Under the pieces are notes generated by a model that was not told the origin of the DNA, ran no database searches, and saw only the letters and a list, made by a program, of their open reading frames with translations. From Candidatus Handelsmanbacteria bacterium (GTDB lineage Bacteria; Latescibacterota; UBA2968; UBA8231), in assembly GCA_016867395.1 (NCBI GenBank), contig VGJS01000008.1:44866-108865 (forward strand): a stretch of 64,000 nt of DNA. Reading direction: 5' to 3'. This document shows positions 54,531 through 64,000 of this stretch, piece after piece (position 1 is the first letter of the stretch; each line of letters begins with the position of its first letter). Both the position numbers and the translations under genes were made by a program.

Positions 54531-56678
54531 TCAGAACGCCTGGCCGATGGAGAAGTAAATAGTCGGCTGCCGGGTCCGGCCGCCGCTCCAGCCCAGGTCC
54601 AGGCGGAAGGGGATACCCAGGGTGTAGCGGAGCCCGGTCCCGTACCCGTCTACCATCCCCGACCAGTTGGTTTGGCGGGTGTGGCGCCAGACCCCGGCCC
54701 GGTCCCAAAAGAGCACCACGCCGAAGTCGCCGGCCTTGAGGCGCAGCTCGCTGCGTAGGTTGAGGCCCGCCCGACCGCCGCCGGTGGCCTGGATGCTGTT
54801 TAGCGCCACCCCGCGCACACTTCCCTCCCCGCCGTATTCCTTCCAGTAGAGCTGCGGCAGAGAGCGATCTTGGCGCAGCGAGGCGGTGAGGCCGCCGCGC
54901 AGGGACTGGGCCCAGACCAGGTTGCGGCCCAGAGGCAGGTACAGTCGGGCTTCGAGGTCGCCGTCGAGCACCCGGGTGTTCTGGCCGCCCACCTGGATGG
55001 CGTACAGGGCCGCGGCCCTCAGGAAGGCGCCGTGGGTGGCGGCGATGGGGTCGTTGCGGGTGTCGCGCTGGAAACGCAGGCTGAAGTTGACGGTGTTGGA
55101 GCGGTCGGTCAGCAACTGCTGCCAGGTGTGGTCGATGGGGATGCGGCCCTCGCTGTAGTCGATGGTGGCCGGCAGCGCTGCGCCGCCGGTATCGCCGTTG
55201 CCAAAGGGGTCGTCGCTCCCAAAGGGGTCGTCATTGCCGAAAGGATCATCCCCACCGAAGGGGTCGTCGCCCCCAAAAGGATCGTCGTCCGGGGGCGTGG
55301 CGGTGGTGTCGCCAACCGGGGCGGCGGTGGACGCCTCGGAGTTGTAGTCGATGTCGCCGCGCAGTTCGGGCTGGGTGCGGGCCTGATTCCAGGCCACGGA
55401 GAAGTCGAGCTGGTACTGGCCGGCGGGCCTTCTCTCCCAAAGCTTGCCCAGGGTGCTCGTGAACTGCCACAACCGCTCCACCGAGGCGTAGCGGTAGGTG
55501 GAGGCGGCGATGTACTGGCTGACGGCCTCGGGCCCGGCGAAGAGCAGCAGCCCGTTGAGGATGGAGTCGTTGGAGGTCAGCAACTCAAACTGGAGGGAGT
55601 CGGCGGGATCGGCAAAGACCCGGGTGCTCCCCTCCCACTGGTCGGTGAGCCCGGACGAAAGGGTGAAGTCCACCCCCGATCGGAACAGGTTCCGCTCGCT
55701 CAGGTACACGGTGCCCCCTTGCAGGGGCCTGCCCACCCCGGCGTCGAGGCCCAGGCGCGCGCCGCGCCCCAGCCAGTTGCGGTGCTGGAGGTTGGCGCTC
55801 AGGCCAGGCTCCACACGGCTGCCTGCGACGTTGAGAAAGGCGTTGCTCTCAAGGTAAAGGTAGCGCTTCTCCAGCAGGCGGAGTTCCACCGGCTGCAGGC
55901 TGTCCTCAGGCGAGACCGGAAGGTTGTCGAGGGTGATGCCGCGGAACAGGTCGGTGTTCGTCAGGCTGGCGCTCGTGTGTTTGAGCTGCTCCGGATCGTA
56001 GGGCTCGCCGGGGCGGAAGCTGATCTGGCGCTGGATCAGGGCGAGATGGGTCCGCAGGCCGCGCAGGGAATCGCCGGGGGTGATGCGCACCGGCCCAAAA
56101 TACATGCGTTTGCCTGGGCTCACCCGGTAAACCACCTCGACCTGGTGGGCGGCCCGGTCCATGCGGATCTCGTTCTGCACCGCAGCCCTGGCGTGGCCGC
56201 GGCGGTTGAGGAAGGTCAGCAACTGCCGCTCATCCTGTAGCACCTGGCTGTAGCGGAAGATCCCGCCGGGGGCAAGCTCCAATTGCTGGCGCAGGGCCGT
56301 AGTGTCGTAGGGGGCGTCCAGCTCTAAGCGGACGTCGGCGGCCAGCCAGCGGGCCTTGCTGTCGATGCGGATGGTGAGGTGGAGGTCGCGCTCGTCTTCG
56401 AGGATCAGGGTCCGGCCGGGGATGCTCGCCTCCATGTAGCCTTCGCTCTGGTACAATTCCTCGATGGCCATCAGGTCGGCGCGGAAGAAGCGGCGCTGGA
56501 AGGGCTGGCCTTCGCGGGTCTGCATGGCGGCCCGTAGATCGGGATTGCGGAAGGGTTTGTCGGTGAGGTGGACGAAGTGGATCTCCTTGACCTTTTTGCC
56601 CTGGGCCTCGGCCAGGGTGATTTCGCGCTGGTCGGCCAGGGCCAGGGCCGGCAGCAGAAGCAGCAGGAGCAACCTCAC
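54531..56678 (-). CDS. Omp85/BamA superfamily outer membrane protein (TamA-like), GTG start
   Basis: VRLLLLLLLPALALADQ signal; POTRA-like region; C-terminal RGGLTASLRQDRSLPQLYWKEYGGEGSVRGVALNSI and terminal GQAF; GTGA overlap with TamB-like gene. Confidence 0.88.
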   Translation of the reverse strand: MRLLLLLLLPALALADQREITLAEAQGKKVKEIHFVHLTDKPFRNPDLRAAMQTREGQPFQRRFFRADLMAIEELYQSEGYMEASIPGRTLILEDERDLHLTIRIDSKARWLAADVRLELDAPYDTTALRQQLELAPGGIFRYSQVLQDERQLLTFLNRRGHARAAVQNEIRMDRAAHQVEVVYRVSPGKRMYFGPVRITPGDSLRGLRTHLALIQRQISFRPGEPYDPEQLKHTSASLTNTDLFRGITLDNLPVSPEDSLQPVELRLLEKRYLYLESNAFLNVAGSRVEPGLSANLQHRNWLGRGARLGLDAGVGRPLQGGTVYLSERNLFRSGVDFTLSSGLTDQWEGSTRVFADPADSLQFELLTSNDSILNGLLLFAGPEAVSQYIAASTYRYASVERLWQFTSTLGKLWERRPAGQYQLDFSVAWNQARTQPELRGDIDYNSEASTAAPVGDTTATPPDDDPFGGDDPFGGDDPFGNDDPFGSDDPFGNGDTGGAALPATIDYSEGRIPIDHTWQQLLTDRSNTVNFSLRFQRDTRNDPIAATHGAFLRAAALYAIQVGGQNTRVLDGDLEARLYLPLGRNLVWAQSLRGGLTASLRQDRSLPQLYWKEYGGEGSVRGVALNSIQATGGGRAGLNLRSELRLKAGDFGVVLFWDRAGVWRHTRQTNWSGMVDGYGTGLRYTLGIPFRLDLGWSGGRTRQPTIYFSIGQAF
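55201..55290 (-). repeat. Five tandem 18-nt repeats encoding DDPFGX
   Basis: 90 bp = 5 x 18; protein ...DDPFGGDDPFGGDDPFGNDDPFGSDDPFGN. Confidence 0.95.
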
Positions 56679-59600
56679 CGGAAATCCTTCTTGAGGCCGA
56701 CGCCCAGGCCGTAGCGCTGGTACTTGCTCTGCGCCGCCCCGGTGAGGGTAAGGTAGGGGCCGACCTTGTGCTCGACGCGGAACTGGCCCTCGGAGGGCAG
56801 CGCGGTGGCTGCCTCGTAGCTGACCTGGAGGGGCAGGGGGAACTTGAAGAACTTGCCCATCCGCACCGAGGGTTTGCCCACGGTTTCGAGCAGGGTGCCC
56901 GAGGGCAGGATCTGGAACTGGTCCAGGCCGATCTTCTTGACCTGCCGGCTGAGCAGGAGCTGGCTGGCGGCGGTGAAGAAGACCTCCCGCTCCCCCTGAC
57001 TCTGCTGGATGGAGCCAAAGGCCAGGAGGCGGATGAGGTCCTGCTCGGGCATGGCCGGCTCGGAGGAGAAGACCGGCACCACCTGCAGGGCGGGCCCCTG
57101 CAGCTTGAGGGTCACCTTGCACTCATCGGCGTCGAGTTCGGCGGCATCGTCGCCGGAGAGGCGGACGGTGGTGCCCAGCTCGACGTCGAGATCGGGATTG
57201 AAGAGCAGGGGCTCATAGGCCAGGTCGAGGAGCGAGTAGGTGGGCGCGGGCCGGTCCAGACTGACGCGGCCTTTCTGAAAGGCGAACTCGCTGTTGAGCA
57301 GCGCCACCTTGCCCGAGGGGATCTCCAGGCCGCCCTGGAACTGGGGCTTGTAGAAGCTGCCGTAGACGCGGGAGAAGCCCTCCACCTGAAGCTCGCTCAA
57401 CTCGTTCTCGACCTGGAGGTCGCGCAGGTTGACGGTCAGCTCCAGTTGCATGTTTTCGAGGAAGGGATCGCGCACCGCGGCAGGGGGCGGGGGCACCGGG
57501 GTGCTGGGGTCGAAGAGGGGTACCTCCGCCTGGGCGCGGTCGATGCGCACCTGGCAGCGCAGCAGGGAGCCGGCGGGGGTGCTGCTAAGGCTGCCGTCCA
57601 GGTCGATGCCGGGGGCCACGAAGATGTCGGCGTAGTTGAGGGGCAGGTCCCGGGCCTGCAGCCGCAGATCGTAGACCAGGGAGTCGAGGGCGGCCAGCTC
57701 CAGGTGGCCGCTCAGCTCGGCGCGGCCCTCCCCTTTGAGGGGCCCGCCGACGAAGTCGCGCAGTTCGCCGCGCTGGCCTGCAAACTCGATGCGCCCGGCC
57801 GGGAAGAAGTAGGAGGGCTTCACGTCCAGGGGGCGCAGCTCCAGATCCTCGATGGCGGCCCAGCCGCTCAGCCGCAGGTCCTCGCCAAAGCCGGCCAGCG
57901 CCAGATCGGTGCTCAAGGTGCCATCGAGGCGTTCGAACTGCGGCAACTGATCGAGCAGGGGCAGCAGACTGAAGCCGCTGGAGTAGACCCGCCCCTGGCC
58001 CCGGTCCCAGTGGACCAGGCCCTCGCCGAGGCTCCAGGGAAGTTGGGCGCTGACTTCGAGGCTGTCGCCGCCGAGGGCCAGCCACACCAGTTGCAGCCCG
58101 CCCTCGGCCTCGTCGCCGCGGAAGCGGCCCTCAATGCGGCCCAAATCCTCGGTGTCAATCTGGAGGGCGGCGTCCAGGTCCGGGTCAGTCAGAGTGCCGG
58201 CGAAACGCGCCTGGAGACTGGCCTGGCCGGCGGGCATGGCGGCCTCCTCCTGGTTCCAGGTTTCCAAAGCCCGCAGGTCCAAGCCGCGCAGGTCGAGCTG
58301 GAGCTGGAAGGGCGCCGCCGGGGAGAAGCAGCCCTTGAGGCTGAGGGCGCCGGCTTCCTGCAGGTGATTCCCCGCCGGATCGAAGCGGTCGAGCAGGAGC
58401 GCCAGCTCCTCCACCTCCAAGTGGTCGTGGCGCAGGGAAAGGGTGGCCGGGTCCTGGAGGCGCAGGCGCAGCCCGGGTTTGTCGAGCTGGAACTGGCCGA
58501 AGCGCAACTGCCCGCCCAAGCCCTGCCAGCGCCGGGGGTCGGCCAGTAAGGAGAGGGGCAGTTGCAGGTCGCCGTCAAGGCTCAGCTGCCCACCCAGGCT
58601 GTCGGCCAGGAGCAGGCTGAGGGGGGCGCGCAAATCGGCCTGGCGGGCGCGCAGGCGCAGGCTGAGTTGGGCGTCGGTGGCGTCGCCCCCGGCCAGGAGC
58701 GGGGTCGCTGGGGCCGCCAGATCCAGGTCGAATTCCCGCTCCTGGTCCCCGTCCTGCTCCAGGTCGGCGGCAAAGCGCAGGGTGTCGGCCAGGTCCAGTT
58801 GCACCTGCATCCAACCCACGGGATTGCCCCCCAGCTTGAGCTGTTCCAGGTTGGCCTGGGCCCGGAGGACTGGCTGGCTGATGGCGCCGCCCAGCGAGAA
58901 ACCCAGTTGCCCGGTCCCGGTGAGGGAGGACGACCAGTTGCCCAGGTCGAGGGTGTCGATGTGGCCCTCGACGGCCAGCATATCCGGGCCGCCGCCTCCC
59001 TCCAGGTGCAGGGTCCCGGCCGGGGTGAGGAGAGCGAAAGGGTCACAGCGCAGGCGCTGGTCTGCATAGGTGAAGCGGAGGGTGTCGGCCAGGCGCATCC
59101 CCCACCCCTCCTGGCGCAGGGCCAGGTGGGAGAGCAGGCCCGCGGCGGCGATCTTGGCGGGGGCGGAAAGGCGGCCGTCCAGGTGCAAATGGCCCGAGAG
59201 GGAGAGGCTGTCGCCGGGGGTGTGGCGGAAACGGGCCTGGTCCATTTCGAGCTGGCCTTCGAGGCGGTCGCCCCGGTCCAGCAGGAAGGCGGCTCCCACC
59301 CCCTGGCCGCTCAGGCGCAACTGCCCCCGGTTGGCGGTCTGCTGGAGTTCCAGGTCCAGGTCGCCGGCTTTCCAGCCTTGATAGGCCACTTCTGACAATT
59401 GGAACTGGCCGCCCAGCCGCAGCGAGGCCAGGTCGAAACCGCCGCTGGCGGATAGCTGGCCCCCCAGGGTGCCGGCCAGGGAGGTGTCGAAGCGGGCCAG
59501 GGGCAGAGCGGCGAGGGCGAGGGCAAAGGTGTCGAGCCGGCTCTCCGCCAGATCGGCGCGGAGCCGGGCCTGTACCTGGTCGCCGGCTGCGACAAGGGTG

Positions 59601-60997
59601 GTTTCGAGCCGACGCCCTTCCACCAGGGACAGCTCGGCCTCTACCGGCCCCAGGCTGATCCCCTGCAGGGGCAGATCGGGGCTGTCCAGGCGCAGTTGCA
59701 GGGAGTCGGGGCGGGCCCGGCCCTGCAACTGCACCGGCGGGGCTGAGTAGCCCAGCAGCGGGCCAGGGTGGAGGACGCCTGCCAGCTGGAGATCGCAATC
59801 GCCGCTGGGAGAAACCGGTCCCGTGGCCTGAAGGCGGCCCAGGGGCGAGTCGAGGGCAGCTTCGAGCAGGTGGCCGGGATGCAATCTGGCCTGGAAGCGG
59901 GCGTCCAGGGGGGGGCCGGGCAGCAGGGCCAGTTGGCGGCCCCACAGGTCCAGGCCACCTGTGTAGCGCTGGGCCCCAAGGTTGGCCTGGACCTGGAGCA
60001 GGGCGTCCACCTGGCCCTTGGCCGCGCTGAGGCGCGACAGGTCGAGGTGGTCGAGGCGCAATTCCAGGGCGAGGCTGTCGGCGTCCAGGCCGTAGGCCAG
60101 CCGGCCCCTGGCCAGGCCGCCAGCGGCTTCCAGGTGGAGGGTTTCCACCACTAAGCGCAGGGTATCGAGAATGCCCCGGGCCCGCAATCCCAGTGGACCC
60201 AGAGCGGGAAGTGTGAACTGCCCCTCTAACAGCAGGCGGGTGTCCAGGGGGCGGAGGCCCCCCTCCAGGTCCAGGCGCAGTTGGGCGCGCAGGGAATCGG
60301 CCTGCAGTTCGGTCTGGAGTCGGAAGCTGGCCGGCAGGGTGCGGCCCAGACCCAGGGAACCCTGGGCCTGGGTGTCGAAGCGGGTATGACCGCTCTGTAT
60401 GTGAGCCTGCAGGCGCGTCAGGGCCAGCCGGTCCGGCTCCAGCTGCAACTCGCCCTGCAGGTCGCCGGCGGCCTGCTCGGCGCCGCCCTGGATAACCTGC
60501 CAGCGGGCGAGGCGCAGTTGCAGGCTGCCGGTGGTATCGCCGGTGGGCCGGTACCGGGCCTCCAGGCCCGTTAGGTGGACGGCGGTGCTGTCGGCAGGCT
60601 GGGTGAGGTGGAGGGCGCCCTGGCTCAGGTCTAAGCTGGGGTAGGAGGAGATTGCCAGGCGCAGGCCGGCGGTGTCGGCGGCGCTGGTGTCGGCCTCTGC
60701 TCCCAGCAGCAGCTCCAGCACCGGGCGGCGCAGCGCCAGGGCGCGGTCCCAGGGCGAGAAGGAGAGTTCTTCGGCGGTGAAGCGCAGGCTGTCGCCGGGG
60801 CCGGCGACCCGCAGGTCGCGGATGGACACCCTGCCCGCCAGCGCCCCAGAGGTGGAGCCCAGGTGTAGCCGCCATCCCCAGTGCGGGGCCAGTTGCACCA
60901 GGCCCCGGCCGATCAGCCAGGGACCGGCGGGGGTGGCCAGCCCCAGCAGGACCAGGCCCAGGGCCAGGCCGAGCCAGGGGGCACGGGGGAAGGTCAT
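56675..60997 (-). CDS. tamB: TamB/DUF490 family translocation/assembly module protein (1440 aa)
   Basis: N-terminal TM, very long beta-rich protein, C-terminal MPEQDLIRLLAFGSIQQSQGER...KIGLDQFQILPSG...VEHKVGPYLTLTG; adjacent to Omp85. Confidence 0.88.
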   Translation of the reverse strand: MTFPRAPWLGLALGLVLLGLATPAGPWLIGRGLVQLAPHWGWRLHLGSTSGALAGRVSIRDLRVAGPGDSLRFTAEELSFSPWDRALALRRPVLELLLGAEADTSAADTAGLRLAISSYPSLDLSQGALHLTQPADSTAVHLTGLEARYRPTGDTTGSLQLRLARWQVIQGGAEQAAGDLQGELQLEPDRLALTRLQAHIQSGHTRFDTQAQGSLGLGRTLPASFRLQTELQADSLRAQLRLDLEGGLRPLDTRLLLEGQFTLPALGPLGLRARGILDTLRLVVETLHLEAAGGLARGRLAYGLDADSLALELRLDHLDLSRLSAAKGQVDALLQVQANLGAQRYTGGLDLWGRQLALLPGPPLDARFQARLHPGHLLEAALDSPLGRLQATGPVSPSGDCDLQLAGVLHPGPLLGYSAPPVQLQGRARPDSLQLRLDSPDLPLQGISLGPVEAELSLVEGRRLETTLVAAGDQVQARLRADLAESRLDTFALALAALPLARFDTSLAGTLGGQLSASGGFDLASLRLGGQFQLSEVAYQGWKAGDLDLELQQTANRGQLRLSGQGVGAAFLLDRGDRLEGQLEMDQARFRHTPGDSLSLSGHLHLDGRLSAPAKIAAAGLLSHLALRQEGWGMRLADTLRFTYADQRLRCDPFALLTPAGTLHLEGGGGPDMLAVEGHIDTLDLGNWSSSLTGTGQLGFSLGGAISQPVLRAQANLEQLKLGGNPVGWMQVQLDLADTLRFAADLEQDGDQEREFDLDLAAPATPLLAGGDATDAQLSLRLRARQADLRAPLSLLLADSLGGQLSLDGDLQLPLSLLADPRRWQGLGGQLRFGQFQLDKPGLRLRLQDPATLSLRHDHLEVEELALLLDRFDPAGNHLQEAGALSLKGCFSPAAPFQLQLDLRGLDLRALETWNQEEAAMPAGQASLQARFAGTLTDPDLDAALQIDTEDLGRIEGRFRGDEAEGGLQLVWLALGGDSLEVSAQLPWSLGEGLVHWDRGQGRVYSSGFSLLPLLDQLPQFERLDGTLSTDLALAGFGEDLRLSGWAAIEDLELRPLDVKPSYFFPAGRIEFAGQRGELRDFVGGPLKGEGRAELSGHLELAALDSLVYDLRLQARDLPLNYADIFVAPGIDLDGSLSSTPAGSLLRCQVRIDRAQAEVPLFDPSTPVPPPPAAVRDPFLENMQLELTVNLRDLQVENELSELQVEGFSRVYGSFYKPQFQGGLEIPSGKVALLNSEFAFQKGRVSLDRPAPTYSLLDLAYEPLLFNPDLDVELGTTVRLSGDDAAELDADECKVTLKLQGPALQVVPVFSSEPAMPEQDLIRLLAFGSIQQSQGEREVFFTAASQLLLSRQVKKIGLDQFQILPSGTLLETVGKPSVRMGKFFKFPLPLQVSYEAATALPSEGQFRVEHKVGPYLTLTGAAQSKYQRYGLGVGLKKDFR

Positions 60998-61000
60998 GGG

Positions 61001-61840
61001 CTATTTCTTGATCTGGTTCAGGTCCTTGGGCACCGCGAAGACCGAGTCGGGCAAGGCGGTGTAGGAGAGCCCCCGCACCTTGCGCTCGAGCTGAAAGAGT
61101 TGCTCCTCGCCCTTGCCGGTATTGACGAAGACCTTGAGCTCCGATTGCATCACCAGGCCATCGAGTTCCACGACCGCAGCTTTCTCGGCCAGTTGGTTGT
61201 AGTCCTCGACGATGCCCTGCAACTGGGCCAGGTCGCCGCTGATCAGGGGGGGGAAGGAGGTCTTCTGGGTCTGCAATTTCTGGAAGCGCTCGATCTCCTG
61301 ATAAGCGGGAAAATCCCTGGCAATCCAAGCCTGGTACAGGTAGCGGTTCTCCTTGCGCAGGGTCTTGGTGCCGGCCTGGTAGTAGCGGGCCTTCATCTGG
61401 GCGGCCACCCGCCGGCAGAGCACCCCCTCGATGCGGCTGGTGTCGGGCAGGGCCTTGACCTCGAACTGGATCTCCGGGGCGTTGGGGTTGGCGGCGGCCT
61501 TGGGGGCGGCTTTGGCGGCCGGGGCGGGCAGGGCTTCCTGGGCGTAGGTCTGGCGCAGGTGATCCACCTTGTAGACCTTAACCGAGTCGAGGCGCAGGAT
61601 GGTGCTGCTGTTGAGGGGTTTGCCTTCCTTTTCGAGGGCCTGGGCCAGTTCCTTGCTGGCCGCGATCTGGCTACGGACCTTCTGGCGCTCGCCCTTAATA
61701 TAGATGCTGTTGGTGGTCTTGCGAGCCCCCACCTTCTTGGGACCGATGCCAGAATTGTCGATCTCTTCGGTGTAGTGGACGTCCGCCCCGGCTGGGCAAA
61801 GGGCGAGGGCAAAGATCAGCGCCAGGAATAATGCAACCAT
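61001..61840 (-). CDS. Secreted/periplasmic DUF4412-like hypothetical protein
   Basis: Signal peptide MVALFLALIFALALCPAGAD; VHYTEEIDNSG...NSIYIKGERQKVRSQI pattern. Confidence 0.55.
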   Translation of the reverse strand: MVALFLALIFALALCPAGADVHYTEEIDNSGIGPKKVGARKTTNSIYIKGERQKVRSQIAASKELAQALEKEGKPLNSSTILRLDSVKVYKVDHLRQTYAQEALPAPAAKAAPKAAANPNAPEIQFEVKALPDTSRIEGVLCRRVAAQMKARYYQAGTKTLRKENRYLYQAWIARDFPAYQEIERFQKLQTQKTSFPPLISGDLAQLQGIVEDYNQLAEKAAVVELDGLVMQSELKVFVNTGKGEEQLFQLERKVRGLSYTALPDSVFAVPKDLNQIKK

Positions 61841-61865
61841 GGCAGACTCCTTTTATGACGGCGCA

Positions 61866-63055
61866 TTAATATAAGGAAAATCGGAGCGGCGGAGCTTGGC
61901 GGGCCGGCGGGGCGGCCAGGGGGAGGGCGGCGGGCTCGGTGCGCGAGCCGGGTTTCAGGCACAGGGCAACGAGCACGCCGGCCGAAAGGGCGACCACAGG
62001 CCGCTGACCACGACGGGGGCGCTGATGGACACCCCGGCCCGTTACCCAGCCAGGATGGGGCCGATGGCCCCGCCCAGGGCCGAGAAGGCCAGGGGTCTTG
62101 CTCAGGTCCAGGCCACGCGATTCCTCGCGGCACTCGCCCTGGATGATGGCACTCTGGATGGGAATCCAGATCCCGGCACCCACCAGGTCGTGCAGAAGCC
62201 AGATGGCCGCCGCCCAGAACAAATCGGGGATGAGGGCGCCGGCGCTGATAGCGATCCCATAGAGGAAGACAATGGTGATGAACACCGCCTTGTAGTGTTT
62301 GATATGCAGGTAGCCCACTGGCAGCAGGGGCAGGACCGCGGTGAGCCGGTGGATGGTCATCCCTGTAGAGACGGTGGCGGCCGACTCGCCAAACTTCTGG
62401 CTGAAGAAGAGGGCATGATGAAGCAGTGGCTGGTGCTCAGGCCCACCGAAAAGATGAACTTGGCCAGCATGATCACCTTGAGATTGCGCGGCAGGTCAAA
62501 GTTGAGCAGGGAGCGCAGGCTCGCGGCAGCGCACCCCCAGTCCCATCAGGACCGCGGCCAAGGCCCAGGCCCCCAGCCACAGGGCTCCCCGGTCGGCCAC
62601 CACGGCGATGTCCAGGCCGGCGATCCAGGTGCCCACGACCAGAAAAAGGAACTCCACCCCGCGGGTCTTGCCGATGAAGTCGGCAAAGCGGCTGCGGCCC
62701 TCGGCGTAGAGCAAGAGCAGGTGGGCTATGTCCCGGGCCAGCCCCCCCACCTTGCGCGGGGTTTTCAGGGGGATGAGCAAGAACAGGCTGGCGGTGAGGG
62801 GAGTGGCCAGGCAGGCGAGGGCGCAACTGGAGACGGCCACCAGGTAGAGCCGCTTGCTGCCCCACTGGTCCGCCAGGTTGCCCAGGCCGATGCGCACGGC
62901 CAACATCGCCAGGTTGGAACAGGCGAAGATGTAGCCCATGCTCTGGAAGGAGAGGCCCCGGCCTTCCAGCTATTAGGGGAGGATGAAATCGTAGATCCCG
63001 CTAGCCACCCCGAAGAGGACGGAGACCAGCAGTAGCACCCGGACATTGCCCCCCA
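61866..63055 (-). pseudogene. Degenerate major facilitator superfamily transporter
   Basis: MGGNVRVLLLVSVLFGVASGIYDFILP** (TAA TAG at 62970-62975), then SFQSMGYIFACSNLAMLAVRIGLGNLADQWGSKRL and a frame change to SAATVSTGMTIHRLTAVLPLLPVGYLHIKHYKAVFITIVFLYG. Confidence 0.8.
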
Positions 63056-63121
63056 TAGGCCCCCGCTAAGCAGTGCTACACAGCATAGGGCAGGAGGGGG
63101 AAGGGGTCAACAAAAGAGAAA

Positions 63122-63149
63122 GGGCGCCTTCCCACAAGGGAAGGCACCC
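63122..63149 (-). terminator. Hairpin terminator downstream of the metallopeptidase gene
   Basis: GGGCGCCTTCCC-ACAA-GGGAAGGCACCC, U-rich on the minus strand. Confidence 0.65.
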
Positions 63150-63170
63150 CAGAAGGCTATGGGAGGGAGG

Positions 63171-63860
63171 TTATTCTTCCGAGTTGTTGCGATGCAGCAC
63201 GAACTGCAACAACTGCATCACCGCGGTGGCGGCGGCGGCCACGTAGGTGAGGGCCGCAGCGTTGAGCACCTTGCGGGCCAGGGAGCCCTCCTGCACCGCT
63301 AAGTAGCGGCCGTCCACCAGTTGGACCATGGCCCGCGAACTGGCGTTGAATTCCACCGGCAGGGTGACGACCTGGAAGACCACCACTGCGGCGAAGAAGG
63401 CGATGCCCAGGTCCATCAGGCCGGCGCTCTTCATCAGCAGCCCGATGAAAAAGAGCGGGAAGGCGGCCATCGAGCCGATGTTGCAGACGGGCAGGATGGC
63501 GTGGCGCAGGTTGAGGGGCAGGTACCCGCTGGCGTGCTGGATGGCGTGGCCCACCTCGTGGGCGGCCACCGCCAGGCCGGCCAAACTGTGGCCGCGGTAG
63601 TTGCCGGTGGACAGCCGCACTGCCTTATCGCGCGGATCGTAGTGGTCGGAAAGGGTGCCTTCGACCTCCTCCACCCGCACGTCGTGAATCCCGTTGTCGC
63701 GAAGCAGGCGGCGCGCCGTTTCCGCGCCCGAGAGGCCGGCGGCGGAGGGGACTTCGCTGAATTTGCTGTAAGTGTGCCTCACCTTGTACTGCGCATAGAG
63801 CGCCAAGATCATCGGTGGGATGAGCAGGATGAAGGTGGGGTCAAAGGCAAAGGGCATCAC
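63171..63860 (-). CDS. Zinc metallopeptidase, YugP family
   Basis: VAAHEVGHAIQHASGYLPLNLRHAILP; hydrophobic segments; LPVEFNASSRAMVQL. Confidence 0.93.
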   Translation of the reverse strand: MMPFAFDPTFILLIPPMILALYAQYKVRHTYSKFSEVPSAAGLSGAETARRLLRDNGIHDVRVEEVEGTLSDHYDPRDKAVRLSTGNYRGHSLAGLAVAAHEVGHAIQHASGYLPLNLRHAILPVCNIGSMAAFPLFFIGLLMKSAGLMDLGIAFFAAVVVFQVVTLPVEFNASSRAMVQLVDGRYLAVQEGSLARKVLNAAALTYVAAAATAVMQLLQFVLHRNNSEE

Positions 63861-64000
63861 GGTGCAATCTCCTCGAAAAGGAATAAGGTGGCCCGGACCG
63901 CGGGGCGGACACGGTTGATGAGATGCCTACAATATAAAAGTTTCCGTCGCCCGGCAAAGTGTCCAGGGCGAGACAAACCGCAGGGCGCGCGCGGCGCCCT

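Noticed and set aside
54356-54562. Small + strand ORFs over the tmRNA gene
   Set aside because: Fully explained by ssrA and its promoter on the minus strand.
55201-55290. Possible CRISPR-like short repeats
   Set aside because: Direct 18-nt repeats without spacers, in frame in an Omp85 gene.
59043-61328. 761-aa minus ORF overlapping TamB in another frame
   Set aside because: Pro/Arg/Gly-rich translation, overlaps a convincing TamB frame.
41639-63055. Amber (TAG) reassignment or suppression as an explanation for in-frame stops
   Set aside because: Several broken genes contain TAG, but they also carry TAA and frameshifts, and intact genes in the window (e.g. the ACP) end in TAG; C-to-T decay explains it better.

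Overview
High-GC bacterial chromosomal window with dense coding on both strands. No CRISPR array, prophage or transposase was recognised. Main content: (i) 5' end of moaA on the minus strand; (ii) a DUF4954-like hexapeptide protein divergent from a + strand cluster of nagB, an atypical ACP, an HMGL/LeuA-like lyase, a frameshifted phosphotransacetylase, ackA, a NagB-LmbE fusion, two tandem MpsC/DUF2294 genes and a cytidylate-kinase-like gene; (iii) Gfo/Idh/MocA dehydrogenases, cupin, amidohydrolase and CehA-type metallohydrolase genes; (iv) an archaeal-looking RsmA, then trxB; (v) Sfp-type PPTase, a lone xanthine-dehydrogenase-type large subunit, IMPase, DapA-like, aminotransferase and ornithine cyclodeaminase genes; (vi) rsfS, mtnA and a cell-wall elongation set (SPOR, MltD/LysM, mreD, mrdA, rodA, TPR); (vii) parA, an RpoD-like sigma factor, mazG, an enolase-superfamily gene and a desaturase; (viii) tmRNA, Omp85/TamA and TamB. 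The most interesting items are a candidate ~120-nt structured sRNA with consensus promoter and terminator (30892-31047), a putative attenuator leader before the MpsC pair (10350-10553), a dispersed nested-palindrome intergenic repeat (15520-15557, 16656-16801, 18963-19150), an archaeal-type RsmA, a DDPFGX repeat inside an Omp85 barrel, and several decaying loci (two sigma54 regulators, GAF kinase/FapA, a truncated PIN toxin, MFS) in otherwise intact sequence. All calls come from reading the sequence and supplied translations; no database searches were run.
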